Both the position numbers and the translations under genes were made by a program. From Zelopaecilomyces penicillatus (Eukaryota; Ascomycota; Sordariomycetes; Hypocreales; Pseudodiploosporaceae): 64,000 bases of DNA. Position 1 is the first letter of the stretch, and every line of letters starts with the position of its first letter. The notes under the pieces were generated by a model, which was not told where the DNA came from, searched no databases, and saw only the letters and a list, made by a program, of their open reading frames with translations. Below are positions 12,557 through 24,229 of the stretch, piece after piece. The DNA lies in contig VCCP01000005.1 in NCBI GenBank assembly GCA_005765155.1, forward strand, positions 4,836,001-4,900,000. Direction: 5' to 3'.

Positions 12557-14898
12557 CTAGCCTTGCTGATGGGAAAAGGCTCGTGCCAGGATCCGTTCCA
12601 CGGCAGAGAACTCCGCATAAGCTGCCTTACCCAAAGTCATGTTGTCAAACTCGGGGCCCATTGGAAACGCGATTTCAGCCCAGAAGTAGCCCCAGTACAT
12701 ATCAGTCTCGTGGCGCTTTTCCTGAAGCTCGGTCCGCTCTTTCAAGGGAAGGGCAAGAATGTCGCGGTGCGTTTGCTCCCGGATAATAGCAATGTACCAC
12801 TATGAAAGCATTAACTGTTAGTCGAGAATATGCATAGACGGGCCGGTCACAGTGAAATCATCACTTACCTCAAGAACATCTTTGGGGATGCCAGGCTTGG
12901 GAGCAAGCGTATACTGATGTCGCCAACAATCCGCAAACCGTGGCTGGACGGAACAGGCTGGATCCCATTCGCTCATGCTTGACAACCAAATGATGTCGTC
13001 CTTCATGCAAGGCGTGAACCCAGGACACTTGATGGCCGCCAGAGCTATCCGTCGCATCAGAGAATGATTCAAATTCACCATGTCATCGCCCTTTTGGATG
13101 CTTCTTTCGAGCATGCGGATGAGTTCACAAGTTGCCTTGTAGATGGCGCGACGCTCCTTGATGGTGATGAAGTCGGTCATGTACCATGGCAGCTTCTTGA
13201 TAGTACTAATCAAGCACTCATAAGGGCGCTGCGGGCACTCTCGCGAGAAAGGAGACTGCATTTGTTGTTAGCTCCACTGAAACACTATGAGAAGGGAGAA
13301 AATGCATACCCGATGTGGAACTTCCACATGCTTGACCAACATGGTCATTTCCTCCTCTGAGACGAAGCCTTTGAAGTTCTCCCAGGGTTCATGATGGTTG
13401 TAAGGCCGGAACGCAGGAGTTGCACCATTCCAGTCAATGCCTTTTGCGATTGGAAAAAGATCTTTCATCAGATTGGCCTGGCTAGCAATCTCAACGTCGA
13501 CTGGTCGGTCGCCAAGACGGCTGAGACGACCATTCATCAGATTCGATTGATGCTTGTCTACAGCCTTCATGGCATCCTCAAGGGTTGTGAACTCGACATA
13601 GGCGTCCATTGTCTTGCTGGTCACCTTTTCCATGATGATGTGTACACCCTCATCAATATCATTCAAGATCTTGGAATTGCGGCCGAGGAAAGCAATGACC
13701 TCGGAGCGTTTAGTCGAAAAAGGAATCTTGAAGCAAAGCACAGTTAGCTCAACAATACGACAAACGCCAGGGCATTTTGGCTTACATTCTTCAGGCGTAT
13801 GACGCCATGGTTCATGGCCTTTGCGTGTCGGGCAGATTCAATGAATGGAAAGTTAGCAGGGTCCATGGCGACAGCCAAATCTGGCAGGCCAGACGGAGTG
13901 GCTGTAAGCATATTGAGCTTCTCGGAGCGCATGGGCTGCACGCCCACCGTCAGTGCCATTTGTTGAGGAGACGAATAGGCAGCCACAGAGTTTCCTTCTG
14001 GGACAGGCTGCAGAGCCTGGCTAGCACCACCTGATTGATTGTCATCCTTCTCAGAGGTAGGCGAGGTGTTGATATTAGGTTGCTGGCGTATTCCAAGATC
14101 AAATTTGGGTGGGGGCTCGTTGAAAACAGGGAGACCCGATGTACGAGGAGCATAATTGCGTGGCTCAGTGAGCCGGCCAACAGCGTAAGAAGTCATTTCT
14201 GGGCTGTAATAGCCCGAAGCGCGAATAGCACTGGCATCTTGCTTGGGGGTTTGCAAAGGGCTTGGAATGGCATGAATCATGTTGTATGATTGGCTATGGG
14301 GGATTCTAGGCTGCCGCGATGGGTTGCCCACATCGTTGTTCTGTCCGTGCTGGAACTGGGGATAATGAGTTAGGGGCGCGGGAAACCCAAAGTGATGAAC
14401 CTCTTGAACTGGTGCGGGGCCCGTCGCGGTGCCTCCGATATAATGATGGGACACATGTTGCTGTCCTTCAGCCACTGGCATACCGACTGGGACGCCATTC
14501 TAGGGCGATCCAACATCGGCAGGCTGGCTTTGAGGCTGGGCAGGCATGCTGGGTTGTGTCTGTGCCTGAGCGATGGCAAATGCCACAAGGTCAAATGGAG
14601 CTTCGCTAGGAACCTCTTGTGTGGCAGCAACACTATCATAAGCGGGGTTCGTAGAAGGGCCGTCTCGATTATCAGTATTCTGAAGCTAATGTGAAAGTCA
14701 GTGTTGGAAGTGTATTCCAGACAGAAGTCTCTGGATGAGGAACCGCACCTGATAAGGATGTCCATTATTGAGCACAGTCGGGGGGACCCAAGCAGCTGAA
14801 GCAGGGTTAAGCATGTGGTTGCCAATTTCATGGCTCCGAGGGTAGTCGGCGTTCATGGCGTAGTGTCCGACAGGCGGATGTACGGCATGTGAGATCAT
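12557..14898 (-). CDS. RRM-domain RNA-binding protein with an in-frame TAG
   Basis: Exons in transcript order: 14898-14749, 14685-13786, 13726-13310, 13255-12869 and 12799-12557. All four introns (54-69 nt) are phase 0 with clear donors (GTGCGG, GTAAGC, GTATGC, GTAAGT) and YAG/AAG acceptors, giving 698 codons. The N-terminal 330 residues are Pro/Gln/Asn-rich and low-complexity. One RRM spans about 345-432 (HGVIRLKNIPF as RNP2-like strand, DAYVEFTT as RNP1-like strand). A helical C-terminal half without a recognised domain follows. This suggests an hnRNP-like or mRNA-regulating protein; target unknown. The oddity is a TAG at 14502-14500 (codon 112). No credible intron removes it. Either the protein starts at the next ATG (14481, 580 aa, RRM intact), the gene carries a nonsense allele or sequence error, or the codon is edited to Trp in mRNA (see findings). 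Confidence 0.82.
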
Positions 14899-16710
14899 GG
14901 TGGCGAGGCTCTGGCGTTTGTGAGAGGATAGTGTTAGTATGACTTCAGACGAGGTAGGTTTGGGAGGCGAGGCAACCGGAAAGAGTTGCCTCTTGAGAGT
15001 TGGGATGAGGGAATGATCAGATCAAAGGCCTCTTGTGTTTTCATTTGCCAAATGTGGAATCATGCGGAAATAACGTATCATCATCTACCTTTTTGAGGTG
15101 AAATCAAGGGGATCCAAAACATACCTATCACAAGAGGCTCCGATGTGTGTAGGAAAGGAAGAAGAAGGGAACAGTAGAGAGGTTTGGAAGGGGGCGGAGC
15201 CTTTATACTGTTGCCATCAGAAGATGAAAGGGGGTGCGTGCTCGCCAAGCAACAAGTGCAAACAACAATAGGCTTCAATCTGAAAGTTGGGATGAAATAC
15301 GACAAGCCAATGACTCAAAAGGTGAGGTGGTGGGTGTGGTGAGGAAGAAGAGAGAGGGAAGAGCAACAACAACAATGAAAGTGAGAGAAGAGATGAAATA
15401 AGTAAGCGCGCCTTGATTCACAAGTCAGAGTGGGCCCTGCGGAGTTGTGAAGAGCCCCGAAAGAGAAAAGAGAGATGAGGTGAAGGTTTTCTGACGGGCC
15501 GGCAGCGGTTGGCATGGTGGAGCTGTCTATGCATAGCCTCAATTAAGTGAGTCGAGTGTTCCTGTTCTGCTATTGTTGTGTTGCTAGAAATGACGTATAT
15601 CGCTGCTATTGCTCGCAATTGCAGGCATTGCTGCCATTGCTGGTCGTAGATAGACTTGTTGCATGTGAAGTCAAACCTCTATTGTCGCTGCCGTTCAGAA
15701 ACTACAATGTCTGTCAACAAAATCGGAAAATCGTACCTTGCTTGTTAATAAAAGAATTGGTGCAAGTATATACTATGGATGGACATAAAGTAATCACAAG
15801 CCTATCTTAATGAGGTTGATGCAGAACTAGCACTAGATACCCTTTGAAGCTGTCTATTGTGTAATTACTGAGCTTGCTTACTTCCATGTAGTGAAATATA
15901 AGGGGTTCCCACTGTTCCGAAAACAATTTTACAATGTAAAATAATCAAGCCTCTTGTGAGTACCCATGTATTGATGTGTTGATGCATTATGTCAATGGTA
16001 GAGCTTTATCCGTGCTAAAAGTATGAAACATGGATATTGCGGTGATGGGGATACGGCATTGAAGATGAAGCCGCTGCTTAAGATATGGAACAATGGGTAT
16101 GGTAAGTAGCGACAATGAGCTTGATCAACATTCAGAGTTTCAAGATTGACAACCTCCTTTTGAATATCATGAGGATCTTGAGGATGATGTCATACAGAAG
16201 GATTGAGTGAAGAGATAGGTAATGGAACAGCAAAGTCTACGTGCTGCCTCGAAAATACACTTGTGGCTGTTGACAAATGACCAAGAGAGCCTTCATGTCG
16301 TGGCTTTTCCTACATACCCAGACCACAATTGCCACCACCTAATATGCCACAGGCCGCTTGCTCATTTAACCCTTCAATGGTATCCGGCCTGAGAATCACG
16401 TTAAATTCACGGATTCAATCGATTCATATGTTGTCATTTGTTTCTACTGCCCGCACCTGCCGACAGTAGCATGTTCTTGTCTTTCTCTTTTCTGTAAAAG
16501 CTTCCGATTCCCCCTTCTTTCTTCTCCACATCTCAGTGAAGAATAATCCTTCAGAAAGGGGTTTCTTGTAGCAACATGGTTTTTCTTTTCCTAAGGTGTA
16601 AATATGTTTTGTGCCAACATCATCATGCATGTAGCGACGCACGCATTGTGCAGTTCTTGCCATCTCTTACTCGCGGATCTGGCATGATAGCAAATGCCTA
16701 GAGCATTTAT
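14899..16710. other. Intergenic: upstream of the RRM gene, 3' flank of ARPC4
   Basis: No gene is supported. The 14.9-15.5 kb part is pyrimidine-rich on the minus strand (for example 15330-15400), consistent with a promoter and a possible long leader for the RRM gene. From about 15811 to 16423 there is no open frame of about 60 codons on either strand. AT-leaning. Confidence 0.5.
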
Positions 16711-17585
16711 TTAGTCGAACTAGGTAGTTAAAGACTTCAGTTAGTATAAAATCACTTGAATAATAGACTGTAGCTTAAATGAAACTCACTGGTGTCAGGA
16801 AAGACTCCGCTACGAATCGTGCTCTTGCGTTTAACTGCAACGTTACAGGTTAGTTGATTGGTCTGATAATTACGTAGTCAGAACCTCGGAATGGGTACAC
16901 GTACAAAGAGCTTCATCTCGGAAATCTCCTTGTCAACTTCCTCCATGAATTGAATGATAAAGTCGACCAGTTTGTGCTTCAACATCTCCTCGGTGTGGAA
17001 ATTTGTTATCAGGAAAGAAATGTCATAGCCCTGCAGGAAAGAAAGTTAGAGATTGTCAAACCGTTTTGGGACGTAGGGGAAAACAGAGTAGAAACAAGGG
17101 ATATGATTCGCGCAGGTAACTTACCTGAATCGGCTTCCTCCGCAGAATGAAAAACGACTCGGCTCTCTGGGTTAGAAAGCGCGTAAACTTGTGTACCAGG
17201 ATATTCTCAATTTCGTCGGCCTGCTTGATCTTGATGCTGATGCGGACGGAGTTGATGCTCGGCTCAATCAGAACGCGCTCGTTCTCATTACGCGCAATGT
17301 GGAGGGGCGTGAGCAGGACCTCGGGCGAGGTCTGGGCCTCAATCTCAGGGACATTGTGTCGCTCTGTTGTCTGAGAAGCGAAGTTGGAGAGCGTCAGGGC
17401 TGCGGTCAAGCTGCTCCGCACGCATTGCAGGTACGGCCTCAATGATTGGGACTATAATTAAGAAGGGAGAGCGTCAGCAGGAAGAATTGGGAAAAGGACT
17501 TGAGTGGGTTGAGCTTCGGGGGTGAGGCAAGGAATGACGACGAGGCAGGCAGCGGCGGCGGCTGGGCTCGGGAGCGGCATACCAT
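16711..17585 (-). CDS. arpc4: Arp2/3 complex 20-kDa subunit (ARPC4/Arc19)
   Basis: Five coding exons in transcript order: 17585-17583 (only the ATG), 17451-17125, 17030-16905, 16834-16790 and 16719-16711 (169 aa, the family's usual length). The mature N-terminus reads M-SQSLRPYLQCVRSSL, as in known ARPC4 proteins. Later hallmarks are NFASQTTERHNVPEIE, EVLLTPLHIARNENERVLIE, SVRISIKIKQADEIE, FFILRRKPIQGYDISFLI and EEVDKEISEMKL, followed by LNARARFVAESFLTP. Donors are GTATGC, GTAAGT, GTACGT and GTGAGT. The last 9-nt exon (Phe-Asp-stop) is inferred from a CTAAC branch point and CTACCTAG acceptor; reading through instead would end in Val-Ser-Phe-Ile. The protein is a core subunit of the Arp2/3 complex that nucleates branched actin at endocytic patches. 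It is divergent from the ubp6 gene. Confidence 0.93.
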
Positions 17586-18237
17586 GGCTATTGAAGCTCA
17601 AGAGCCCGTGGACGGGGGCTATAAGCAGCTGTAGCTGAGGCTGTCGCCGTCGCAAAGGTGATGGGCGTCGGCTCGCTCGTGCTGGTCGAAGTCGAGCTGG
17701 CTGGTGGTTCTAGATGATGTCGTTGGTATTGGTAGTACTGACGAGTCCGACTGCTGGCGGGGTTCGGCCACGACTGCGTACGTCCGCTTCCAGGAGCTTA
17801 CGGCGACTGTCGTCTGTACCTGTTGACGTCTCCAGGTGGGGCTGTTGTTCCAAGCCGTAAGCTGCCTCAGCCACTTTGGACTTGGGTTCTTCCAAAGTCA
17901 CGTGCTTGGTGGCTTCGGTGTTCGGTCAAGGAATCTACAAAACATGCTTGTGGCTGAGTCACCCAAGTGGGCTCAAACCCAGTTCGGGTTTCAATTCACC
18001 GCTTCCCCACCAGAGCTTCTCCCGCGTCCAGCGCGCCACAGCAGACCGCCAGCCCAGGTACCCTTCTCGTGACGCAACCACATCCACCAACTTCACTTGC
18101 CCACGACGCGCAGATCCGCTGGCAATTTCTCGCCAGGCCTTCCATTCTCATACCCCTTGGGACTTATTATTTCAACTCTACATTCCATTTTCTGAGAGCT
18201 TGGTCATAGAGCTAGCTCGACGACTCCTACCGCCATC
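17586..18237. promoter_or_regulatory. Divergent promoter between ARPC4 and UBP6
   Basis: A 652-bp spacer separates the ARPC4 ATG (minus) and the UBP6 ATG (plus), so both promoters must lie here. The plus strand from about 17990 to 18237 is C/T-rich, as expected for the UBP6 leader. No specific operator can be named. Confidence 0.55.
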
Positions 18238-20094
18238 ATGGCATCCATACCAGGTGTGTTACCCCTCCATTCCGCCACTTTCAACAACTCTATCGATACA
18301 GGATTACATCTGTACCAAACTATGGGATGGCAGGAGCGCAGATATCCTACGACATCTCTCGTCAACGATATATCTTACTGACCGCGTGTGAATACAGTCA
18401 TTGTGAAGCATCAAGGCAAGAAATACGATGTCGAGGTCGACCCCTCGTCAACCGGCGAGGACTTCAAGCTTCAGCTCTTTAGCCTGACCAACGTCGAACC
18501 CGAGCGACAAAAGATCCTTATCAAAGGCGGTCAGCTCAAGGATGATGCCGATATGAGCAAGATCGGACTCAAGGCTGGCCAGAACATCATGATGATGGGT
18601 ACACCCGGCTCCACCGGCGCCGACCTGGTTCGCCCCAAGCAGCAGATCAAGTTCATCGAGGATATGACCGAAGCCGAGCAAGCACAGCAGGCTGGGGCTA
18701 CTCCTGCTGGTTTGGACAATCTCGGAAACACTTGCTACCTCAATTCGACTCTACAAACGTTGCGCGCCATCCCCGAGCTCCAGACCGCATTGGAAAAGTA
18801 CAACCCCAATTCATCAGGCATGATGGCTGGCCTAACTCAGATGGACTTGGCTGCGCAGCTCGCCAATCTGTATAAGAAGATGGGAAATACACAAGACTCT
18901 TTCCCGCCAATGAACTTTTTGAACGCCTTGAGAGTTGTTTTCCCTCAGTTTGACGAAAAGTCAAAGACTGGCCACGGCCATGCTCAGCAGGACGCTGAAG
19001 AAGCTTGGTCGCAGATCGTGCAACAATTGGGCCAAAAGCTCACCCTTCAGGATACTGCGGATTCTCCACAAGTCTCCTTTGTCGACAAGTACATGGCGGG
19101 AGAGTTCACTTCGGCTTTGCAGTGCGATGAGGAGGGTGCCGAGAACGGGGGTGAGCAAGCCGTGGTTTCCAGAGATACATTCTATAAGCTCAACTGCCAC
19201 ATTGACGGCCAAACCAACCACCTCCGGGATGGTATCTTGGCCGCCCTGAGCGAGAAGCTGGAGAAGCGATCAGAAGTGCTAGGTCGAGACGCCGTGTATA
19301 CCAAGAGGTCCAAGATCTCACGCGCTCCGAAATATTTGACCGTTCACTTTGTGCGCTTTTTCTGGAAGCGGGAAACGCAGAAGAAGGCCAAGATCATGCG
19401 CAAGGTCACCTTCCCTCAGGAGCTAGATATTGTTGAGTTTTGTTCTGATGAGCTCAAGTCGGCTCTGATTCCCGTACGCGACAAGGTCCGTGAGATACGA
19501 AAAGATGAGGAAGACATTGACCGTGCCCGCAAACGTCGAAAGAAGACACACGACAAGGACATGAGTGACATCGCTGGCGGCTCTGGTCTGCCAACGGCGA
19601 GTGAGGTCAAGGCGGCAAAGGAGAAGGAAAAGGAGAGAGAGAAGAGGAAGGACAAGAAGCCTGAGCAGTCCGCCGATGGGGATACCGTCATGGAAGAAAA
19701 CTTCAAGACGGACGCCGAGATCGATGCTGAAAAGGATGCTGCGCTACTCGAGGCAAAGAAGGAGCTCAATGCATTGATCAACCCAACTCTGCGCCATGAT
19801 GACGGCGCCAATCAGTCAGGTCTCTACGAGCTGCGCGGTGTAGTCACGCACCAAGGCGCCAGTGCAGATAGCGGCCACTATACCGCATACGTCAAAAAGA
19901 CGGGTGCTGTGGACCCCAAGACTGGCAAGAAGGGAGAGGAGGACGGTAACTGGTGGTGGTTTAACGACGACAAGGTATCTGAGGTTGCTGTGGAAAAGGT
20001 CGAGGCTTTGGCTGGTGGCGGTGAATCACACTCAGCCCTGATTTTGCTATACAAGGCAATCCCTTTGCCGAGTTCAGAGGGTACTGTTGAGTAA
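18238..20094 (+). CDS. ubp6: Proteasome-associated deubiquitinase Ubp6/USP14
   Basis: Exons 18238-18253 and 18398-20094 (570 aa). Exon 1 encodes only MASIP plus one base; the 144-nt intron (donor GTGTGT, branch CTTACTGAC, acceptor ATACAG) restores Val6. Residues 5-75 are a ubiquitin-like domain (KILIKGGQLKDD, GLKAGQNIMMMG) that in this family docks on proteasome subunit Rpn1. The USP catalytic domain follows, with Cys box GLDNLGNTCYLNSTLQTL (catalytic Cys about 118), QDAEEAWSQI, and His box SGHYTAYVKK (catalytic His about 499) followed by WWWFNDDKVS. A Lys/Glu-rich charged insert lies at about 380-450. Ubp6/USP14 trims ubiquitin chains at the 26S proteasome and recycles ubiquitin. Length, domain order and box sequences all match. 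Confidence 0.95.
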
Positions 20095-20587
20095 AAAAGA
20101 ATCCGTGTCATAGTTTGACGTTGGCATTGATGTACTATCTGTAGCATCCGACTGCTCCGGGGGAGAAAAGATATATACGTATAATGATGATGAGGACAGA
20201 CTAGTAGAAAAGCATCAATTACCGACATTGTGCCAGATGATCTCAACTACTTGTGTCTTTACTTCTTGGACGAGGTACAATACTAGGCGTTCATTGTGAC
20301 ATTATCATAAATGAAGTCCGATTTCTTTTCTCCGCTATTTTGAATAATGCATGTCCATCAAAGGGGTATCATGTAACCGCTGTCGCCCGCCGGTCTAAAC
20401 AACCCACGGCTACTCTATATACAACGAACAAACCGGTCTAGCCAACATCATATCATACATGCTCATCATATGCTTTCCTATTCATACGTACTATAAATCC
20501 AGATAAAGAGGGGCAGTCCCTTAGTAATACAGGGGAAAAGGTAAAATGAAGATGAAAAAGGGTGCGTGGCAATCAAAGAGCGTTCGA
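20095..20587. other. Convergent 3' intergenic region
   Basis: This 493-bp spacer holds the 3' ends of ubp6 (+) and the small membrane protein gene (-). Nothing else is recognised. Confidence 0.55.
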
Positions 20588-21045
20588 CTATTTGCTTTTA
20601 CTGTTACTACCTCCAGCTTGTTCCTGCTGCCGTTTCCGTACTCTGTCGTGGAAGATGTCTAGTTTTTTCTGCAAAAGCGACTTTTGTTCGACGAGGTGTG
20701 CTCGTTGGGTTTCCAGGGCGGCGATTTGCTCAGCGGGAGAAATGGTGCGGAATTCCTTGATTGCCTAGAAGATGAAAGATGAGGGATGGTTAGTTTAGTA
20801 TTAGGAAATAGATTTTCCGATCTGTTTTTTCTTGCAAGAGGAGCGGCTAAGGGTGTCCTGTCGCAGGAATTGATGTAGAAAGAATGTGATGGAAGGGATG
20901 CAGAACTACCAACCTTTTCCTTCTGTTTGTCCTGTTTGAGCTGTGCGCCGGTGAGGGTGCCGACGACGATGATGGCAGCGAAGGCGGTGGCCCAGATTCC
21001 TCTTGTAAATTTCTGTTGTCTTGTCCACGGGTGGTTTATCGCCAT
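20588..21045 (-). CDS. Small single-pass membrane protein with C-terminal coiled coil
   Basis: Exons 21045-20914 and 20764-20588 (102 aa). The intron (149 nt) has donor GTTGGT and acceptor CTTCTAG, and joins QKEK to AIKEFRTIS in phase 0. The layout is a short basic N-terminus (HPWTRQQKFTRG), one hydrophobic segment at about 18-33 (WATAFAAIIVVGTLTGA), then a charged helical stretch with heptad-like leucines (LETQRAHLVEQKSLLQKKLDIF) and a polar C-terminus. The size and the basic-TM-coiled-coil layout resemble small mitochondrial inner-membrane assembly factors, but I do not recognise the family, so function is open. Initiation at 21045 is supported because the membrane segment follows immediately. 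Confidence 0.72.
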
Positions 21046-21690
21046 GGTGGGTGTGTGTGTGTGGGTGCAAGTGTGTATGCTGCTATTCGCGATTCCTCTT
21101 TGCAAGCTCGATCAATCCCAGCTTGTTATGACTGCCGCCTGACTTTCCTGTGGAGATGCTTGTGTGATTGCATGCCCTGAGACCGGAGGAGTCTGAGAAC
21201 TAAGCCTGATGGCGATATGGATTGATATCGCAAGTCGAATGACGTGGGTGTTGGATGGGAGCTTCGTCAGAATCGAATCCTTGGGAAGTCGGTTTTGATG
21301 CGGGGAGTTGGTTTAGTTGTCAATGATCGCTTGGGTTGCAGAAACGTGGGATTTGGTGTTGCAAGGCAGTGGTAGGGTCGGCGTTGAATTTCGATGCTGA
21401 CGCTTGTGCTGACGCTTGTGTTGGGTGCGCAGAGTTGACGAGAGAGTATGCGGCGATGGTTGAAGGATGGCTCACGTTTTGCGATGGCGATTGTGATAAT
21501 AGTGGGTATCAGCGGGAAGATTTACAACGGCTTTCCCCAAACGCACGGACCAGGATGCACGTAGAGCAATGAGATCCCCCCCGCTATCAATTATGTCATC
21601 GTACGAGGGGAGCCGTTCGTTATGCAATATTGCCCCTTATCGCTCAAATCAACTATCGGCCTGTCTAATTGTTTCTTAGACAGAGTAAAC
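21046..21690. promoter_or_regulatory. Intergenic, divergent promoter region of the small membrane protein gene
   Basis: A TG microsatellite at about 21049-21062 sits directly above the minus-strand ATG. The remainder carries GC-rich, GT-rich sequence without a supported gene. Confidence 0.4.
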
Positions 21691-23253
21691 ATGACCCAAG
21701 ACGCTCAGCTCCAATGAAATACGGCAACACCATCTTCCGTCGATCGCGAAAACTATGATAGTCTTATTGCCATGGCAATGCTTGGCACTGCGCAATCTCG
21801 CATCGACAGAGAACGCGATGATTTTATACGCGAACACGAAGATGATGTCCGGCAGCTGGCCTCTTCGTATCATGTTGAAGCCTTACAATGCGATTTCTTT
21901 CAACGCCTGGGCATGATGGTTATATAGAAAGAGGAACCTTTAATATTTGCTTTTTTGTTCAATCCTGCTCTGGCGAGAGAAGGGTTGTTCGGATACCCCT
22001 GCGGCCATGCTTAGCGATCTCTTCGCGAAGCAAATTAGAGAGTGAGGTTGCGACTATGTTGTAAGCTCTCCATTGATTGACTTCCCTGTGCTCTTACTCG
22101 TGTATTGACTAGCTTTAGCCTCATTGCAGAAAGAACAGATATTCCGATCCCAAAGATCGTTGCGTACGCGTTGGACGAAACTGAAAGCCCGATATCGACA
22201 TTTGTTATTATGGAATACGTAGCAGGGGAAAGGCTTTCCGCAGAACGACTACAGCATGCAACCACTGCGCAGAAAGAGTGTCTTTACAGGGTCCCTGAGC
22301 AACGTTTATATCCAACTCAGGAGACTTGAATTTCCTGCCATTGGCCGGCTTGTCCGACGCACCGATCAGTTCGAAGTTGGCCAACAGGCCTTGTCCATGG
22401 ACGTAAATGGTCTTCAGGTACAGGGATTGGACACCTTTATAACGCAATCGTCATATCGCGACGAAGGACATATACTGACTTCAGCGAATGTGTACATCAA
22501 TATGAGGTTACAGATCTGCTGGAATGCATTTATGAAAAGCCAGAGTGTCGAACGCGATATGAGCGCTAATTTCATACCACCATTTTTTTGTTCCATGAGC
22601 ATACGAGGAAGTGGACAGATCCAGCCCTCGATCAAGAACCATTCGTCTTGATTCATGGCGATTTGGGGCCGCATAATCTCATAGTCGACGATAGCATGAA
22701 GGTCACCGCCGTTATTGATTGGGAATGGAGTCGCATGGTCCCCGTGCAGTTCTTCGCTCCGCCATTATGGCTCACATGCCGAGAAACGGTTTCCCTTTCT
22801 GCACCTAGCTCATACAAACTCTACATGATGACAGGGCTATCGCATTTCCTAAAGCTCATGAAAGCTCAAGAGCTAGACGTGTTTGGGGACGGCCTACTCT
22901 CCAGAGAGTGGGAGGCTAGAAAGCAAGACGGCGGCCCTCTTGTGGCTAATGCCTTGGAAAACTGGACCGATGTTGATTGGTTTGCGTATCGGTATTTAAG
23001 TCAGGGCAAGAATGATGATGTGGATGAACGGGTAAGGGCTTTTATTGACGCTGATCCAATCCGAGGTTACATTGCTCGGATGATGGAGGATGACAGTAGA
23101 CCAAATGAAGAGGGGCTTCAGCAGGCTGAGCTTGATGAGTCCGAACACGTTACCACGAGAGAAAGCAAGCGCAGTGCGTTAAGCTTTCCACGCCATCGGT
23201 TTAGATTCTCAAGTATGGCTGCTTCTCTGTTATCAAAGCCTGCAGCATTATGA
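21691..23253 (+). pseudogene. Aminoglycoside-phosphotransferase-fold (APH family) protein, decayed
   Basis: Matches the kinase-like APH family common in fungi, whose substrates are mostly unknown. Recognisable pieces in order: YDSLIAMAMLGTAQSRIDRE and HEDDVRQLAS (about 21739-21870); the P-loop-like IERGTFNICFFV and VVRIPLRP with KLESEVATM (21912-22060); an ordinary intron 22061-22118; IPIPKIVAYALDE with VIMEYVAGERL (to 22288); LSNVYIQLRRLEFPAIG (from 22292); then the catalytic loop LIHGDLGPHNLIVDD with VIDWEWSR (22591 onward), running to the stop at 23253. Frame is broken at three sites, all homopolymers: GGG at 21909-21911, GGG at 22289-22291 and T7 at 22583-22589. A TGA at 21715-21717 interrupts the first codons after the ATG at 21691. 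The catalytic residues survive, so decay is recent, or part of it is base-calling error. Confidence 0.8.
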
Positions 23254-24229
23254 ACAACACAAAGTGCCCCATTGGTTGCCGCAGGTATTGTTATTATTGG
23301 TGTGTTTTGGATGAGAAACCGCATGTAGATTCTCCCTAGCCCTTCAGCCTGGTGATTTCTTGTTCTATTTTAGGGCTTACGTCTCGGGCAAGTCTATGAG
23401 TTTTGTTTGTCAGGCATTAAGACGAATGCCCATGATGGTGTATGAGTAAACTAGTACTACTAACGAAAATGCACAGCGTGTAGAGCTCAGTGGTGAGTAC
23501 GTTATGCCTGTCAATGTAAGATCAATGCCGAAATATGACAAAGCACCCATATTGAATGATCACTAACCTATGGTATAAAAATTGGGCTGTGTGGGGTGGA
23601 ATTGTTTTGTGTCATGTAGCATATTTTGCATCAATGACTGATGTCTGACTGATGACACGGATGAATGACTACTGGTGACTTTTGGCCGTTCGAGACCCTC
23701 GGACATGACGACATGAAATGCTGGCCCCCTCTCTTTGGGCAGTTTGAGGTGTTTTCAAGCACTTTCCTCTTTCTTTGTTTATATAGGAAACACAAAATTA
23801 ATGTCTATATGTGAATGAATACATTTTCGCTTTTAGGAACACTTGTCGAGCTCTTTACACCTAATTACAGCCAGGTTTGTCCCATTTCAGGCACACGGAA
23901 GCGCAACCCCTCCATAAACGCCGGCCCAGACTCCGGCCGTCCCAAGTCCCTCCCCCGCATTCTTACCCGTGCAAGCCGAGCCGGGGGGGGAAACGCCCGC
24001 CCCTCTTTAACATCTCATATAAGGCATAATCCATCACACGCCCTCCATAAATTGCTTCTCTCCTGGATTTATTGTGAAGCTACGGCAGGCAAAATCGCAC
24101 ATTGCCGATATAATACCGCACATACAGACAACACAGGTCTACCTTATTGGTTTCGTGATATTTGCACACACACGCAGACCGACAGCCAAGAAAGGAAGAT
24201 ACATAACACAAACCACAATAAAAAAAAAC
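23254..24229. other. Intergenic: upstream region of the SHB17-like gene
   Basis: No gene is supported. Plus-strand C-rich sequence at 23890-24000 and CA/AC-rich sequence up to 24229 look like the promoter and leader of the following gene. Confidence 0.5.

Noticed and set aside
14500..14514. A 15-nt GT...AG segment (GTTGG to CCCTAG) that would remove the TAG of the RRM gene as an intron
   Set aside because: Far too short to be a spliceosomal intron; longer alternatives upstream have only weak GT donors (GTGGCA, GTTCCT) and no clear branch point.
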